Shown piece after piece: positions 24,832-35,271 of a stretch of DNA of 64,000 bases. The notes below the pieces were generated by a model, which saw only the letters and a list, made by a program, of their open reading frames with translations, made no database searches and was not told the DNA's origin. Source of the DNA: Bacteroides intestinalis (lineage in GTDB: Bacteria; Bacteroidota; Bacteroidia; Bacteroidales; Bacteroidaceae); assembly GCF_902364365.1 (NCBI RefSeq), contig NZ_CABJDN010000003.1, positions 248,001 to 312,000 on the forward strand, given 5' to 3'. The position numbers and the translations under genes are program-made. The number at the start of each line of letters is the position of its first letter. Positions within the stretch are counted from its first letter, which is position 1.

Positions 24832-26832
24832 TTAATATCCATAATAATTCTTCAACAGTCCCTGATGGCTTGACAATGCATCGGGCGGTATAGGTACCAG
24901 ATAACGGACCGGATCGGTTTCCGGATTCACAGTAGCGGCATTCGATTCATTGATGTAGCCGTAGAAAGAAAACAAGACAGCAGGGGCAGGAACCCATTGA
25001 CGCGGATTCGATGTATTCTTGACCTGCGTGCAATATTGATTACACATATTGAAAAGTGTATATCCCGCAGGTGCCTTTGAAGGATAGGACTCAAAAGCCT
25101 CGTCATAAGAATTCCTGCCTCCTTCTTTATACCAGTCTATGGTTTGTGATACACACACGGCAGCCGGATTCACGGCATCGACCATTTTGTAATAAGAAAC
25201 CGCCGGATAAGATTCAAAACGTTCATCATAAGTCGGTTCCTCAAACGCAGTGGTGGAATTCTCATATTGCTTGGTACGGGCAACTTTTCCTAACGTAATC
25301 CAATCAAAATACAAGTTATAGAGTGTCTTTCCATACAGATTCCAACGCGCCAGATCATATCTTCTATGCTTTTCACCCCCGAATTCCCATGCGCGTTCTT
25401 TAACGATTGCATCAAAGAAATCTTCTTTTGTAGTAAGTTTATCGACATAGGTATCTACCAATTCCGGCTGATCTTCCGCCGCGAAAGCACGGTTGCGGAC
25501 TTTCTTCAGAGCCTCTTTGGCTTGGGGTGTAGGACCGTTATGATTCTCATTGGCAGCTTCGGCATACATCAGTAGTACGTCTGCATACCGCATATAAGTG
25601 TAATTGATTCCGGTACCTTTATTGGAAGTACTGCCCAGAGGAGTTGCCATAAACAGTCGGTTCCATTTCCCGCAATAAACCGTAAGGGCGGCTATCGGTT
25701 TCTGTACGATGTTAGTCATTCCCGAATTTTCATAGCGGAACATCTCGCACGTAAGGTCGCGGCGCAAGTCTTTTTTGTCAAATGACAGCATATAGGTAAG
25801 CGCCAGTTTGGAACCTCCCGAAGAATATCCATGCGGAGCATTAGATGCATTCTGTCCCTCTGAGTTCTTCTGTGAAACAATGTATGTCCCCCAAGAATAT
25901 CCCAACTCTCCGGAGCCTCCTACCTTTGCCGGTACATCGAAGATATTATCATCATTCACCGGAACAATCCAACTACATTCGTCCACCCAAACCTGACGGA
26001 ATGAGCGATTCAGCGAATGTTTGCCTTCATTAATCACTTTACCTGCATATTTCTCGGCTATCTCATAGTATTTCTGCCAGTCATCATTACGCTGCATTGA
26101 ACCGATAGCGGCAGGGTTCGAGTAATCCGGACGCAGAGTCCATCCTCCTCTATACAATGCCATACGGGCAATCAATCCCTGGCAAAACTCTCTTGATGCC
26201 GCTTCCACTCCCCTGTCCGATTCTTCCGCATACCACATGACCGGTTCAACTTCAATCAGGTCATTGATCATGTCTGTCAATATGATGTCACGGTCAGTTG
26301 CACCGATAAACAGTTCATCCTTGTTTCCTGCCGGTTTCCGCCTGTAAGGAACGTCTCCCCAGTTTCTCACCAGTTCCAGATAGTACATGGCACGCAGAAC
26401 TTTCGCTTCACCATAATAATGCATTAACCGCGAAGGCTTGGTTTTATCGGCAGCCTCAAACAGAGGACTTTGTTCGATACCTTCTATCACGTCATTCGTC
26501 CTGTTCACTCCATCATACATCCCTGTCCAGATACTGCCGTACGAACTGATGTCACCTGCACTCGGTTCGAAGGCGCTCTCTTTCAGATTGGACGACGTAG
26601 TGACCGTAGTAAACTCCACATCCGTATTAAACAGCATTTTCTGTGCCAGATTGCCTACCCATCCCTTACCACTGACCATAGGCACGTACATGCCATTGAC
26701 GGCAGTCGCAATCTCCGATTCACTGGTAAATATATAATCTTTATCAAAAGTGGAAGGCGAATTTACATTCAGGTAATCTTCACAAGATGTAAGTATCATC
26801 AATATGATAACTGGAATATAAAACTTTCTCAT
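24832..26832 (-). CDS. SusD/RagB-like lipoprotein (pectin locus)
   Basis: A 666-residue SusD homologue, longer than average. The lipobox is LTSCEDYLNV. The SusD-like N-terminus (SEIATAVNGMYVPMVSG, SIWTGMYDGVNRTNDVIEGI) and the C-terminal region (YMRYADVLLMYAEAANEN, IVKERAWEFGGEKHRRYDLARW) are intact. It is the ligand-binding lid of the SusC encoded 17 nt upstream. The lyase and GH105 genes downstream make homogalacturonan fragments the likely ligand. Confidence 0.93.
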   Translation of the reverse strand: MRKFYIPVIILMILTSCEDYLNVNSPSTFDKDYIFTSESEIATAVNGMYVPMVSGKGWVGNLAQKMLFNTDVEFTTVTTSSNLKESAFEPSAGDISSYGSIWTGMYDGVNRTNDVIEGIEQSPLFEAADKTKPSRLMHYYGEAKVLRAMYYLELVRNWGDVPYRRKPAGNKDELFIGATDRDIILTDMINDLIEVEPVMWYAEESDRGVEAASREFCQGLIARMALYRGGWTLRPDYSNPAAIGSMQRNDDWQKYYEIAEKYAGKVINEGKHSLNRSFRQVWVDECSWIVPVNDDNIFDVPAKVGGSGELGYSWGTYIVSQKNSEGQNASNAPHGYSSGGSKLALTYMLSFDKKDLRRDLTCEMFRYENSGMTNIVQKPIAALTVYCGKWNRLFMATPLGSTSNKGTGINYTYMRYADVLLMYAEAANENHNGPTPQAKEALKKVRNRAFAAEDQPELVDTYVDKLTTKEDFFDAIVKERAWEFGGEKHRRYDLARWNLYGKTLYNLYFDWITLGKVARTKQYENSTTAFEEPTYDERFESYPAVSYYKMVDAVNPAAVCVSQTIDWYKEGGRNSYDEAFESYPSKAPAGYTLFNMCNQYCTQVKNTSNPRQWVPAPAVLFSFYGYINESNAATVNPETDPVRYLVPIPPDALSSHQGLLKNYYGY

Positions 26833-26849
26833 GGTTCAATTCTATAGTA

Positions 26850-29800
26850 TTAAAAATTCAGATTTATTCCAAGCGTATAAACACGACTGCGAGGAGTCAC
26901 ATTATTATCTATACCCGGCGTCAAGCCTTTCTGTATATTCACTTCCGGATCATATCCGCTATATCCCGTCAGAGTGAACAGGTTACTACCGGAGAAGTAC
27001 AGGCGCAGGCTCTTGACTCCCAAGCGGCTCAGCCAGCGTTGCGGAAATGTATATCCCACTGTCAGCGTACTCAGGCGCAGGAATGAACCGTCTTCTATCA
27101 AATCGCTCATTGTGATACCCTGTGTAACGGACATCCAGGAATAAGTGGCGGCATTCTGGTTTAATGCAGCCAATGCAACCGGATCACTGGAGACATTGAC
27201 ACCGGCATCATCCACATAGCGGAAGCGGCGTGCCAAACTCATATTCGTAGACAGATTGGAATAATTGCGGCGAACAGCCGAATTCAAATAGAGTTTATTG
27301 ACATTGAATACATCAAAATCGCACATATAATTAAAGAACGCGGTAAAATCCAAGTTCTTCCAACTGCCGGAGAGGCCAAAACCGCCTGTAACCTTCGGAT
27401 TCGTATTTCCAATAACCGTCATGTCTTCTTCCGTTATCAGGTCTGAGTCGGAATCAGATAATTTCTTGAACTTCATTGCTCCCGGTTTAAAGCTAAAGTT
27501 ACCCGAACTGAATGAAGAGTTATCCGGAACTCCCGGTTTCAAAGTCCACTTCTTTGTCGTTTCATCAAAATTAAAATCGTCTACCGTATAAAAACCATCA
27601 TTCACGAAACCGTAAATGAGTCCCATACTTTTGCCCACTTCCATTTTATAATTGTAGGTTCCATACCAGTTGGACAAGGAGGCTTTTGTTTTCCATTCCG
27701 ACTCACCGGAAGAAAGCTTGTCGACTTTGTTCTTATTAAAGGCTACATTGAAACTGGCTGACAGATTAAAGTTCTTTGTCTGGACGATTTTACCGTTCAA
27801 TGAAAGTTCAACTCCCCTATTGGAAGTACGGCCCACATTTGTCATCTGCCGCGAATAACCGGATGAGTTCGGAATGATTGACGGCACCAGCAAATCTTTA
27901 GTTGTATTCCAGTATACATCGACTGTACCGGTTAAACGGTTTTTGAAGATACCAAAGTCCAAACCGAGATTTCGTGTAATGGTAGTCTCCCATCTCAAAT
28001 CAGGATCATACAAATAAGTCTGGTCGGCAAACTGGTAATAATTATACTCTTCATTATTGAAACCGGGAGCGCTCGATCCGCTATACACGCGATAAATGTT
28101 ATGCCACAAATCATCACTGATACGGTTGTTACCTGCCAACCCGTAACTTGCTCTCAGTTTTAATTCCGAAATCAGCTTGACCGATTTCATCCATTTCTCT
28201 TTGGAAAGCCTCCAAGCTATAGAACCGGCAGGAAACGTGCCCCATTGCTTACCGGGTGCAAACTTCGTTGAACCATCCGCACGAAATGTAAAAGTAGCAT
28301 AATAACGGCTTTTATAATCGTACAGGGCACGACCAAAGAAAGAAGCTGTGCGATCCGGAGCAGCTTTATAACTGGTGCTCTGGTGTGGAGTGCCCAGTGC
28401 AAAGTTTTCAAGAGCCGCTTCTGCCGTAATGGAAACCGGGAAATAACGTGCACTCATAAAAGTATTGTTATTCTGCGAATGGTTTATTTCCTGTCCAAGC
28501 ATCAGGTTTACATTATGGGTTTTACGGAACAAATTGCGATAGGTCAGCGTATTTGCCAGTCGATACGACTCTTTATGTGTTTTAGTACGCTTAGCCGAAG
28601 GCATATTATTCATTCCCGCAGCAGACGCCGTGCCGGATAAAGCTCCATAAAACTGGTCATCATTCGAGTCCGTGGTACTGATGCCATATTCGGAACGAAA
28701 TTGCATCCCTTTAAACATATCCCACACCAAAGCTGCCTTAAGGCTGATTGCAGTTTCTTTCCTTTTTCTGTAATTCTGCTTATTTTCCTCCAACGGGGTA
28801 TACTTCTGGTTCAAGGAATTACCATCTTCGTCCAGATTTTCATCATCATCCGGATCAAGGGACACACCGGAAGTCAATCCGTTTGTGGGACGGTAACGAA
28901 GAGCCGTGACAATGTTGGTTCCAGATGTACCTGCTCCGTCAATGGTACGGGTGCGATATGTGGTATTCGTCTCCAATTTCAGGTTCCTGAACAGCTCATG
29001 GTTCAGCTTCAGAATAATATTGTTACGTGACAGACCGGAACCTATCAGCTGTCCCTCATCTTTATTATGGTTATAACTTAGATTAAACTTCGTCTTTTCA
29101 CTGCCTCCGCTGATAGTCAGATTATAGTATTGTGAAATCGGATTGCCTCCCAGCACTTCATCCTGCCAGTCGGTAGAGTCCGTATACTTGTATAAGTCAA
29201 CATCGTCATAATAACCAAAATTCTTAATAAAAGTATCAGCCGATCCCTTACGTATCATCTGGTATTCGTACTCCGCCATCACAAATTCATAGCTGTCCAT
29301 TACCGGCAACTTCCCTGCCAGTGTACGTGTCTGTACATAGCTATTGAACTGAACCGATGTCTTGCCCATTTTCGGATTCTTCGTGGTTACGATGACTACA
29401 CCATTCGCACCTCTGGCACCGTAAACAGCAGTCATGGAAGCTTCTTTCAAAACATCAATAGATTCGATATCCGTAGGCGGAATACCACTCAAATCGTCAA
29501 CCGGAAAACCGTCGACCAGGAACAACGGTGAATTGTCCTGAGTGATTGATCCCCCACCACGTACACGAATACTGATTTCAGCATCCAGTGCACCATCTGC
29601 CGTAGTGATCTGCACACCCGCCATCTTTCCCGCCAAGGCATCGGCCACGGAAGCAGAGGCTACTTTGGAGATAGATTCCGAGGAAACGGAAGCAATAGAT
29701 CCCGTTACATCACTACGGCGAATATTACCATATCCCAAGACTACAACCTCATCCAATAATTCGCTGTTTTCTTTTAATGTAATTTTAGCCAGTTCCTTAC

Positions 29801-30365
29801 TGCCGGACTTAAGTTCAACAGTCTGGTAGCCTATATAGGAAATTAAGATGGTGGCACCATCGGGAACATCATTCAAGGTGTAATTTCCATCAAGATTAGT
29901 GGTTACACCATTGGCAGTGCCTTTCACCAATACAGTAGCACCGATTACCGATTCACCGGTTTCATCTACCACTGTTCCCTTTATAGTTCTTGTCTTCGAC
30001 TTCAGAGCATCGTTCCCAATCTTTTGTTTACCTACAGATATTGTATTATTATCCCTATTGAAAAATAAATTGGTTTGCTCTGTAATCTTATCCAAAACAG
30101 CCTGTAGGGGACTGTTCTTCACTTTGATAGATATACGCGGAGCAGTGTTTACAACATTTTGATCATAAAAGAATTTCAAGCCTGTCTGCTTGCCCAACTG
30201 AACAAAAACATTCTCTACCGTTTCATTCTGAACGTTCAGTGTTACTGTTTTTTCCTTTTGAGCTTGCGCTTGGTCAGGCATTAATGACAAGCATACGAAT
30301 AGTAAAAAAGCTAAAAACGAATGTATATTTCTTCTTTTCCTTTTGGTATTAGAAAGATTATTCAT
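26850..30365 (-). CDS. SusC-family TonB-dependent transporter with STN domain (pectin locus)
   Basis: An 1171-residue protein. The signal peptide (MPDQAQAQ) is preceded by a basic stretch (NTKRKRRN). An STN domain (LNVQNETVENVFVQLGKQTG), a carboxypeptidase-like domain (IKGTVVDETGESVIGATV), a plug (DEVVVLGYGNIRRSDVTGSI) and a barrel ending in TLGINLNF follow. It should import oligogalacturonides and signal to the FecR/sigma pair at 30.6-32.3 kb. Confidence 0.95.
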   Translation of the reverse strand: MNNLSNTKRKRRNIHSFLAFLLFVCLSLMPDQAQAQKEKTVTLNVQNETVENVFVQLGKQTGLKFFYDQNVVNTAPRISIKVKNSPLQAVLDKITEQTNLFFNRDNNTISVGKQKIGNDALKSKTRTIKGTVVDETGESVIGATVLVKGTANGVTTNLDGNYTLNDVPDGATILISYIGYQTVELKSGSKELAKITLKENSELLDEVVVLGYGNIRRSDVTGSIASVSSESISKVASASVADALAGKMAGVQITTADGALDAEISIRVRGGGSITQDNSPLFLVDGFPVDDLSGIPPTDIESIDVLKEASMTAVYGARGANGVVIVTTKNPKMGKTSVQFNSYVQTRTLAGKLPVMDSYEFVMAEYEYQMIRKGSADTFIKNFGYYDDVDLYKYTDSTDWQDEVLGGNPISQYYNLTISGGSEKTKFNLSYNHNKDEGQLIGSGLSRNNIILKLNHELFRNLKLETNTTYRTRTIDGAGTSGTNIVTALRYRPTNGLTSGVSLDPDDDENLDEDGNSLNQKYTPLEENKQNYRKRKETAISLKAALVWDMFKGMQFRSEYGISTTDSNDDQFYGALSGTASAAGMNNMPSAKRTKTHKESYRLANTLTYRNLFRKTHNVNLMLGQEINHSQNNNTFMSARYFPVSITAEAALENFALGTPHQSTSYKAAPDRTASFFGRALYDYKSRYYATFTFRADGSTKFAPGKQWGTFPAGSIAWRLSKEKWMKSVKLISELKLRASYGLAGNNRISDDLWHNIYRVYSGSSAPGFNNEEYNYYQFADQTYLYDPDLRWETTITRNLGLDFGIFKNRLTGTVDVYWNTTKDLLVPSIIPNSSGYSRQMTNVGRTSNRGVELSLNGKIVQTKNFNLSASFNVAFNKNKVDKLSSGESEWKTKASLSNWYGTYNYKMEVGKSMGLIYGFVNDGFYTVDDFNFDETTKKWTLKPGVPDNSSFSSGNFSFKPGAMKFKKLSDSDSDLITEEDMTVIGNTNPKVTGGFGLSGSWKNLDFTAFFNYMCDFDVFNVNKLYLNSAVRRNYSNLSTNMSLARRFRYVDDAGVNVSSDPVALAALNQNAATYSWMSVTQGITMSDLIEDGSFLRLSTLTVGYTFPQRWLSRLGVKSLRLYFSGSNLFTLTGYSGYDPEVNIQKGLTPGIDNNVTPRSRVYTLGINLNF

Positions 30366-30472
30366 TTATTTGTGCGTTTTAGTAATTGATTAAATTAATT
30401 AGAACAAAGGAGTAATTCGCGATACATGATTCACGCGGGTCGAAACGAATGAATACCTGTTCGCATTACAAG

Positions 30473-30506
30473 ATAGGGGCTTCTCTGTGAGACAGCTCCT
30501 ATTTTT
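30473..30506 (+). other. Hairpin with T-run upstream of the pectin susC
   Basis: The arms ataggggc (30473-30480) and gctcctat (30495-30502) pair with one G-U, with a further tctc/gaga pairing inside, and are followed by four more T residues on the plus strand. No plus-strand gene precedes it. It lies about 110 bp upstream of susC, within the fecR-susC gap (30366-30637), and may be a regulatory structure. Confidence 0.4.
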
Positions 30507-30637
30507 CTTAGAGGAGACGCTAAGTGGGTGCTTTCATATTCTATATTCTCTTTTAATTAAAGGTTAAACATATTAATACTTACATATATTATAATACACA
30601 TCCATTTACCAGCCGGACGTATATCCATGCTTTTCTG

Positions 30638-31618
30638 CTACTTAAATAAGAAGATATGATTTCCTTCTTTTCTATACCGGATGCCACTGGTATATTCCAT
30701 TGATTGGAGTACCGCCTCCAAACTTTTATTTTCATGTTCTCCGGAAATCAGGTTGTTGAACTCCTGCCCTTCCGCAAACGTAATGCGACAATTGTACATG
30801 CGCTCAAGCTCTTTAGCCACATCGCGCACCGGAGTACTGCTGAAACGTAATCCACCCTTACGCCACACGGCAACATCACGTTCGTCGCGCCGTTTGCTGT
30901 ATTCACCGGAAAGTGTATTGATCGACACTTGTTCCTTAGCCTGCAAACGCATCATTGCTTCCGGCAGATCCACTTGTACTTTACCACTTTCCACATCTAC
31001 AGAAACAACTTCATCCGAAGAATAAGCCTTCACGTCAAAACAAGTTCCCAGAACCCTTACATCAAAACGGGCGGTCCTGACAATAAAAGGCTGCTTTTCG
31101 TTCCGTTGCACCTGGAAATAAGCTTCGCCCTCCAGTTCTATCTGCCGCTCATCTTCTACAAAACTGTTCGGATAGCGAACACGCGAACAGGAATTTAAGA
31201 TCAACTGTGTTCCATCCGGCAACCGGATTTGTCTGGATTCACCATAAGAGGTAGAGGCTTCCAAATAAGAAATCTGCCGCTTATCCATATACCCCAGCAG
31301 GTTGATTCCCCCGAAAATGAGCAGTACAACAGCAGAAGCACTTGCCACCGTCAGAGCTATCCGCCGAAACCAGGTGCGTTTCTTATGCTCGATGCGCTTC
31401 AGTAACCGACTGGCTTCTTCCTTATATTTATCACGCTCCATGCCGGTGGTGAGCTCTTCCATAGCGGCTTCTTTCCAGACATCTGTTACCAGTTCATCCA
31501 GCATTGGGTCATGAATATCATCTTTCAGTCGGGATAATATTCCACGTGCCTCTTCCTGGGTGTACATATCATCCAGATAGCGGCGCATTATAGATTTGTC
31601 TGTTACATCATTCTTCAT
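30638..31618 (-). CDS. FecR-family anti-sigma factor (pectin locus)
   Basis: A 326-residue protein with a cytoplasmic N-terminus (about 1-85), one membrane segment (IALTVASASAVVLLIFGGINLL), a FecR domain (GESRQIRLPDGTQLILNSCS, IELEGEAYFQVQRNEKQPF, VRVLGTCFDVKAYSSDE) and a C-terminal DUF4974 domain (STPVRDVAKELERMYNCRI). It is predicted to hold the sigma factor encoded just upstream until SusC signals ligand. The gap to the sigma gene is 96 nt, so they are not overlapping here. Confidence 0.93.
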   Translation of the reverse strand: MKNDVTDKSIMRRYLDDMYTQEEARGILSRLKDDIHDPMLDELVTDVWKEAAMEELTTGMERDKYKEEASRLLKRIEHKKRTWFRRIALTVASASAVVLLIFGGINLLGYMDKRQISYLEASTSYGESRQIRLPDGTQLILNSCSRVRYPNSFVEDERQIELEGEAYFQVQRNEKQPFIVRTARFDVRVLGTCFDVKAYSSDEVVSVDVESGKVQVDLPEAMMRLQAKEQVSINTLSGEYSKRRDERDVAVWRKGGLRFSSTPVRDVAKELERMYNCRITFAEGQEFNNLISGEHENKSLEAVLQSMEYTSGIRYRKEGNHIFLFK

Positions 31619-31714
31619 TGTGCGGGCTCTTTTAGTATAAAGGTCATGAAAACTTTTCCTTTACATAGAGTAATACACAGTAAAGGAAAACATCTGGGGT
31701 GTGATTAACATTTA

Positions 31715-32317
31715 TTATGTATTAAGGCAAATCAGCAGCAATAGCAAATCCACATATTCACTACCTGAATACTTTATAAGATAGGTACGAATCAACTTAA
31801 GGGAGGTAGATATATGCTCCTGAACGGTGTTGACGGAGATGCCCAACTTATCTGCAATCTCTTTATGGGAGAGCTGGGCTTCACGACTCATCTCGAAAAT
31901 CTCACGCTGGCGGGGAGTCAGCTGCTGCAAGGCATGGGAAATGAGGGATTTCAAATCATTCAGCATTACTTTACGTTTGGTATCTTCCGTGTAGTCCAAT
32001 GCCTGTGAAAGAATACTTTCCTTTAGTTTTTCCTCATTAGCGGCATTACGCAACTGGTTCAGTATCCGGTTGCGCATAATGGTGTAGAGATAGGAAGAAA
32101 AGGAAGCATCGGGATTAATGAAACGGCGGCTTTGCCAAACTACAGTGAAAGCATCCTGAAAAACATCTTCTGCATACTCCCGCGATTTCAGGAAACGCAT
32201 CGCAAAGTATATCAGCCGGTTTTTATAAGTAGCATACAGTTCACAAAAGGCGCCCTCATCCCCCTCTGTCAAGCGGAGAATGAGTGAACGTTCTTCTGAG
32301 AAATTATCTGCACACAT
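31715..32317 (-). CDS. ECF RNA polymerase sigma-70 factor (pectin locus)
   Basis: A 200-residue ECF sigma factor. Region 2 reads YATYKNRLIYFAMRFLKS and YAEDVFQDAFTVVWQSRR; region 4 reads LTPRQREIFEMSREAQLSHK and EIADKLGISVNTVQEHIS. It likely drives the pectin SusCD operon under FecR control. The C-terminus ends in a hydrophobic tail (YVDLLLLLICLNT). Confidence 0.93.
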   Translation of the reverse strand: MCADNFSEERSLILRLTEGDEGAFCELYATYKNRLIYFAMRFLKSREYAEDVFQDAFTVVWQSRRFINPDASFSSYLYTIMRNRILNQLRNAANEEKLKESILSQALDYTEDTKRKVMLNDLKSLISHALQQLTPRQREIFEMSREAQLSHKEIADKLGISVNTVQEHISTSLKLIRTYLIKYSGSEYVDLLLLLICLNT

Positions 32318-32443
32318 ATAGCAATCTTTAGTTTTTTCAGGAAACAGAAGTTTAATAGATGCTGCAAACGTATGTAAAATCCGGGAAATAAAAAAGGGAA
32401 AAGATAAAATAAGAAAAAAGCATAGCTTACTTATTCTATCAAT

Positions 32444-33103
32444 TTATTCTCGTGAAATCCGTTTCAGGTGCTCTTCTATCTTCTGAAAAAATGATGCCAG
32501 ATGCGAACCATCAACAAAAGCATGGTTCACATAAATGGACAAAGGAAATACCAGACGTCCCTCGCGGGTAACCGCTTTACCGGAAGTCATCAAAGGGTAA
32601 CTGCAACCATTGCCGGCTTCGGCCAGTGTATAGGTAGTGGATGTGAAATACATCTTAGGAACAGCACTCAGATGCACTACATCATAATATCCTTGCTTTG
32701 CCAACTCCTCCTCGGCACCATAGGGATTGCCATCTTCGGGGATATTGGTTATCAACTCATACGCCTCGGCATAAAAGCGTTTGAAATCTTCGTGGTAAGG
32801 AATCCGAACCGTATAAAAGGTCTTTCCGGGAACAGCTATCGGAGAAATGATATCCACTTCATCATGAAAAATAACTTGTCCGTTCTTGTCGGTACGATAA
32901 CGGAGTTCCGGAACTTCATTTGCCGAACGCACTACGGCATACAGATAATAGAGAAAAAAGGAATGGCCCGAGGCTCTCGCTGCGGCACTGGCTTCGGTAC
33001 AATCAATCTCTGTGGTAATGGAATACCAGGAATTTACAAAGCCCCGGAAGAAATTGTAATTGTCCCGGCGCTCCCATGTCTCGATGTCTACAATGTGTCT
33101 CAT
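32444..33103 (-). CDS. Chloramphenicol acetyltransferase-like (CatA-fold) acyltransferase
   Basis: A 219-residue protein with the length and catalytic motif of trimeric CAT enzymes: [14 protein letters not shown] near the C-terminus contains HxxxDG. The N-terminus ([20 protein letters not shown]) and SIYVNHAF also fit the family, which moves an acetyl group from acetyl-CoA to a hydroxyl. Chromosomal Bacteroides members are widespread and mostly unstudied, so chloramphenicol resistance is not implied. It stands alone, 126 nt after the sigma gene start and upstream of the dsbD terminator. Confidence 0.8.
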   Translation of the reverse strand: MRHIVDIETWERRDNYNFFRGFVNSWYSITTEIDCTEASAAARASGHSFFLYYLYAVVRSANEVPELRYRTDKNGQVIFHDEVDIISPIAVPGKTFYTVRIPYHEDFKRFYAEAYELITNIPEDGNPYGAEEELAKQGYYDVVHLSAVPKMYFTSTTYTLAEAGNGCSYPLMTSGKAVTREGRLVFPLSIYVNHAFVDGSHLASFFQKIEEHLKRISRE

Positions 33104-33117
33104 AAAGTTATTGATTA

Positions 33118-33155
33118 ATAAAAAATGCCCGGTCGCATGATATCAGCCGGGCATT
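33118..33155 (-). terminator. Rho-independent terminator after the DsbD-like gene
   Basis: The arms aatgcccgg (33124-33132) and ccgggcatt (33147-33155) pair perfectly over 9 bp, and on the minus strand the stem is followed by a run of T residues. Confidence 0.8.
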
Positions 33156-33162
33156 CGTTCGT

Positions 33163-35220
33163 TTATTTTCCTTTCTTATAGTTTTCCAATCCTGTTTGCA
33201 AGAACTCGATATACTTAGGAATGTCCTCGTCATACGAATAAGATTTATTCAAAGGACGGCCTTCATTATCTATCAGCACATAGAAGGGCTGTGCATTGGC
33301 ACCGAATTTAACGCGTTGGAGATAACTCCACTTATCGCCTACTGTACGCAATGTACGTTCCCGGCCGTTTTCCGTCACTTTAACAGGTGAGGTCAACGGG
33401 GTTTTATTATCTACATAAAGTGTAATAAGTACGTAGTCGTTGTTGATAATGTCACTTACTTTAGAGTCTGTCCATACGGCAAGCTCCATCTTACGGCAGT
33501 TTACACAACCATAACCGGTGAAGTCGAGCATTACAGGTTTGCCATGCTGACGGGCATATTCCATACCCAGGTCATAATCATCGAATTTGGCATGCACTTC
33601 ATTATTATAGAGGTTGAAGTCCTGAGTCTGCATAGGCGGTGCAAAAGCACTGACCGCCTTCAACGGAGCCCCCCACAAACCGGGAACCATATATACGGCA
33701 AATGCCAGCGAGAAGAGTGCCATAAAGAAGCGGCCCACTCCCACTTTCGTATCGTCATCATCGTGCGGGAACTTGATCTTACCCAACAGGTAGAAGCCCA
33801 GTAAAGCAAACAGAACAATCCACAATGCCAGGAACGTTTCGCGGTCGAGAATGCGCCAGCCATAAGCCAGGTCGGCTACAGAGAGGAACTTCAGAGCGAA
33901 AGCCAGTTCCAGAAAACCGAGGGTAACCTTAATGACATTCATCCAGCCGCCTGATTTCGGCATAGACTTCAGCCAGGACGGGAACAGGGCGAACAGTGTG
34001 AACGGCAATGCCAAAGCAATAGCAAAACCGAGCATACCGATAGCCGGAGCTACCACACTACCCGTTGTAGATACCTGTACCAGCAAGAAGCCGATAATAG
34101 GACCTGTACAAGAGAAAGACACCAGTGAAAGCGTGAATGCCATCAGGAAGATACTGAGCAAACCGCTTGTTGCTTCCGCCTTGCTATCTACTGCATTGCT
34201 CCATTTAGAGGGTAGCGTCAGTTCGAAAGCTCCGAAGAAGGAAGCTGCAAACACAACCAGCATCAGACAGAAAAGGATATTGAACACGGCATTCGTAGAA
34301 AGTGCATTCAGCGCACTGGCACCGAAGATCAACGTAATGGCCAAACCTAAAGTTACGTAAATCACCACAATGGAAGCACCATACGTCCATGCATCACGAA
34401 TACCTTTCTTTTTATCTTTGGAACGTTTCAGGAAGAAACTTACCGTCATAGGGATAATAGGCCACACACAAGGCGTGAACAATGCCAGCAGTCCACCGAG
34501 GAATCCGGTGATAAAGATATAGAACCATGACATATCTTCCTGTGAAGTGGTTTCACCATAAGATTGCAGATCATTGATAACAGGTTTCCACAAGTCAATA
34601 TTACCTGCCACATTTATATCCGTCGGACCATCTGCACCACCTATGATGCCAGTAGAAGCTGTATCCGCAGGTGTTTCAGTTTGAGAAGCAGGTTGAGTTT
34701 CCGGTTTCGTTTCCTCTGCCTGAGCCGTTACCTTTTCAGCCGGAGTTGCGGCTGCTGCACCTTTAGCGGCTTCCGCTTTACCTGAAAAATTAAATTCTAC
34801 CTGCGTAGGAGGCAAACAGTTTTCATCATTACAAGCACCGAATTCCAGAAAACCTTCAATCTTATAATCTCCTCCTGTGAGCTTCAGCTTCTGAACAAAT
34901 TGTGCCGTAGACTCAAAATAGCGTACGTTCATCTCGAACAACTTATCATAAGAAGCTATTTCTTTTCCTTTCGGCTGCAACTTTCCTACAACTGTAGCAC
35001 CGGATATCTTCTCTACATTGAAGGTGGCCGAGATAGGACCACCGTCCCCCAGGTCGGTAGAATATACATGCCAACCCTTATCAATAGTAGCGGTAAATAC
35101 AATTTCCGCCTCTCCCGCTGCAAGCGTCTTCAGTTCCGACTTAAACTTGACGGGCTCCTGTATCTGCGCTTGTGCCACGACAGCAATCAGCAACAGACAA
35201 ATGGATAATATTTTCTTCAT
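33163..35220 (-). CDS. DsbD-like thiol:disulfide interchange protein
   Basis: A 685-residue membrane protein. The signal peptide (IAVVAQAQ) is followed by an N-terminal immunoglobulin-like DsbD-alpha domain (about 20-150, with CNDENCLPP), a Pro/Glu/Ala-rich linker, a CcdA/DsbD transmembrane domain with the paired cysteines FTPCVWPIIPMT and SFSCTGPIIG, and a C-terminal thioredoxin domain with GYGCVNCRK (CxxC). It passes reducing power from cytoplasmic thioredoxin to periplasmic proteins. This is a housekeeping gene. Confidence 0.9.
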   Translation of the reverse strand: MKKILSICLLLIAVVAQAQIQEPVKFKSELKTLAAGEAEIVFTATIDKGWHVYSTDLGDGGPISATFNVEKISGATVVGKLQPKGKEIASYDKLFEMNVRYFESTAQFVQKLKLTGGDYKIEGFLEFGACNDENCLPPTQVEFNFSGKAEAAKGAAAATPAEKVTAQAEETKPETQPASQTETPADTASTGIIGGADGPTDINVAGNIDLWKPVINDLQSYGETTSQEDMSWFYIFITGFLGGLLALFTPCVWPIIPMTVSFFLKRSKDKKKGIRDAWTYGASIVVIYVTLGLAITLIFGASALNALSTNAVFNILFCLMLVVFAASFFGAFELTLPSKWSNAVDSKAEATSGLLSIFLMAFTLSLVSFSCTGPIIGFLLVQVSTTGSVVAPAIGMLGFAIALALPFTLFALFPSWLKSMPKSGGWMNVIKVTLGFLELAFALKFLSVADLAYGWRILDRETFLALWIVLFALLGFYLLGKIKFPHDDDDTKVGVGRFFMALFSLAFAVYMVPGLWGAPLKAVSAFAPPMQTQDFNLYNNEVHAKFDDYDLGMEYARQHGKPVMLDFTGYGCVNCRKMELAVWTDSKVSDIINNDYVLITLYVDNKTPLTSPVKVTENGRERTLRTVGDKWSYLQRVKFGANAQPFYVLIDNEGRPLNKSYSYDEDIPKYIEFLQTGLENYKKGK

Positions 35221-35233
35221 ACAATGATTTTAA

Positions 35234-35271
35234 TTACGAGTTACGAGTTACAAATTATCAATTGTCAATTG
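35234..35271. repeat. Iterated short motif between dsbD-like and Dabb genes
   Basis: The stretch contains ttacgag twice in tandem and then aattatcaattgtcaattg, an iterated pattern common in Bacteroides gaps. It overlaps the end of the Dabb gene. A similar A/T iteration (gaattaaaaactgaaaatt...) fills 36273-36300. Confidence 0.4.
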
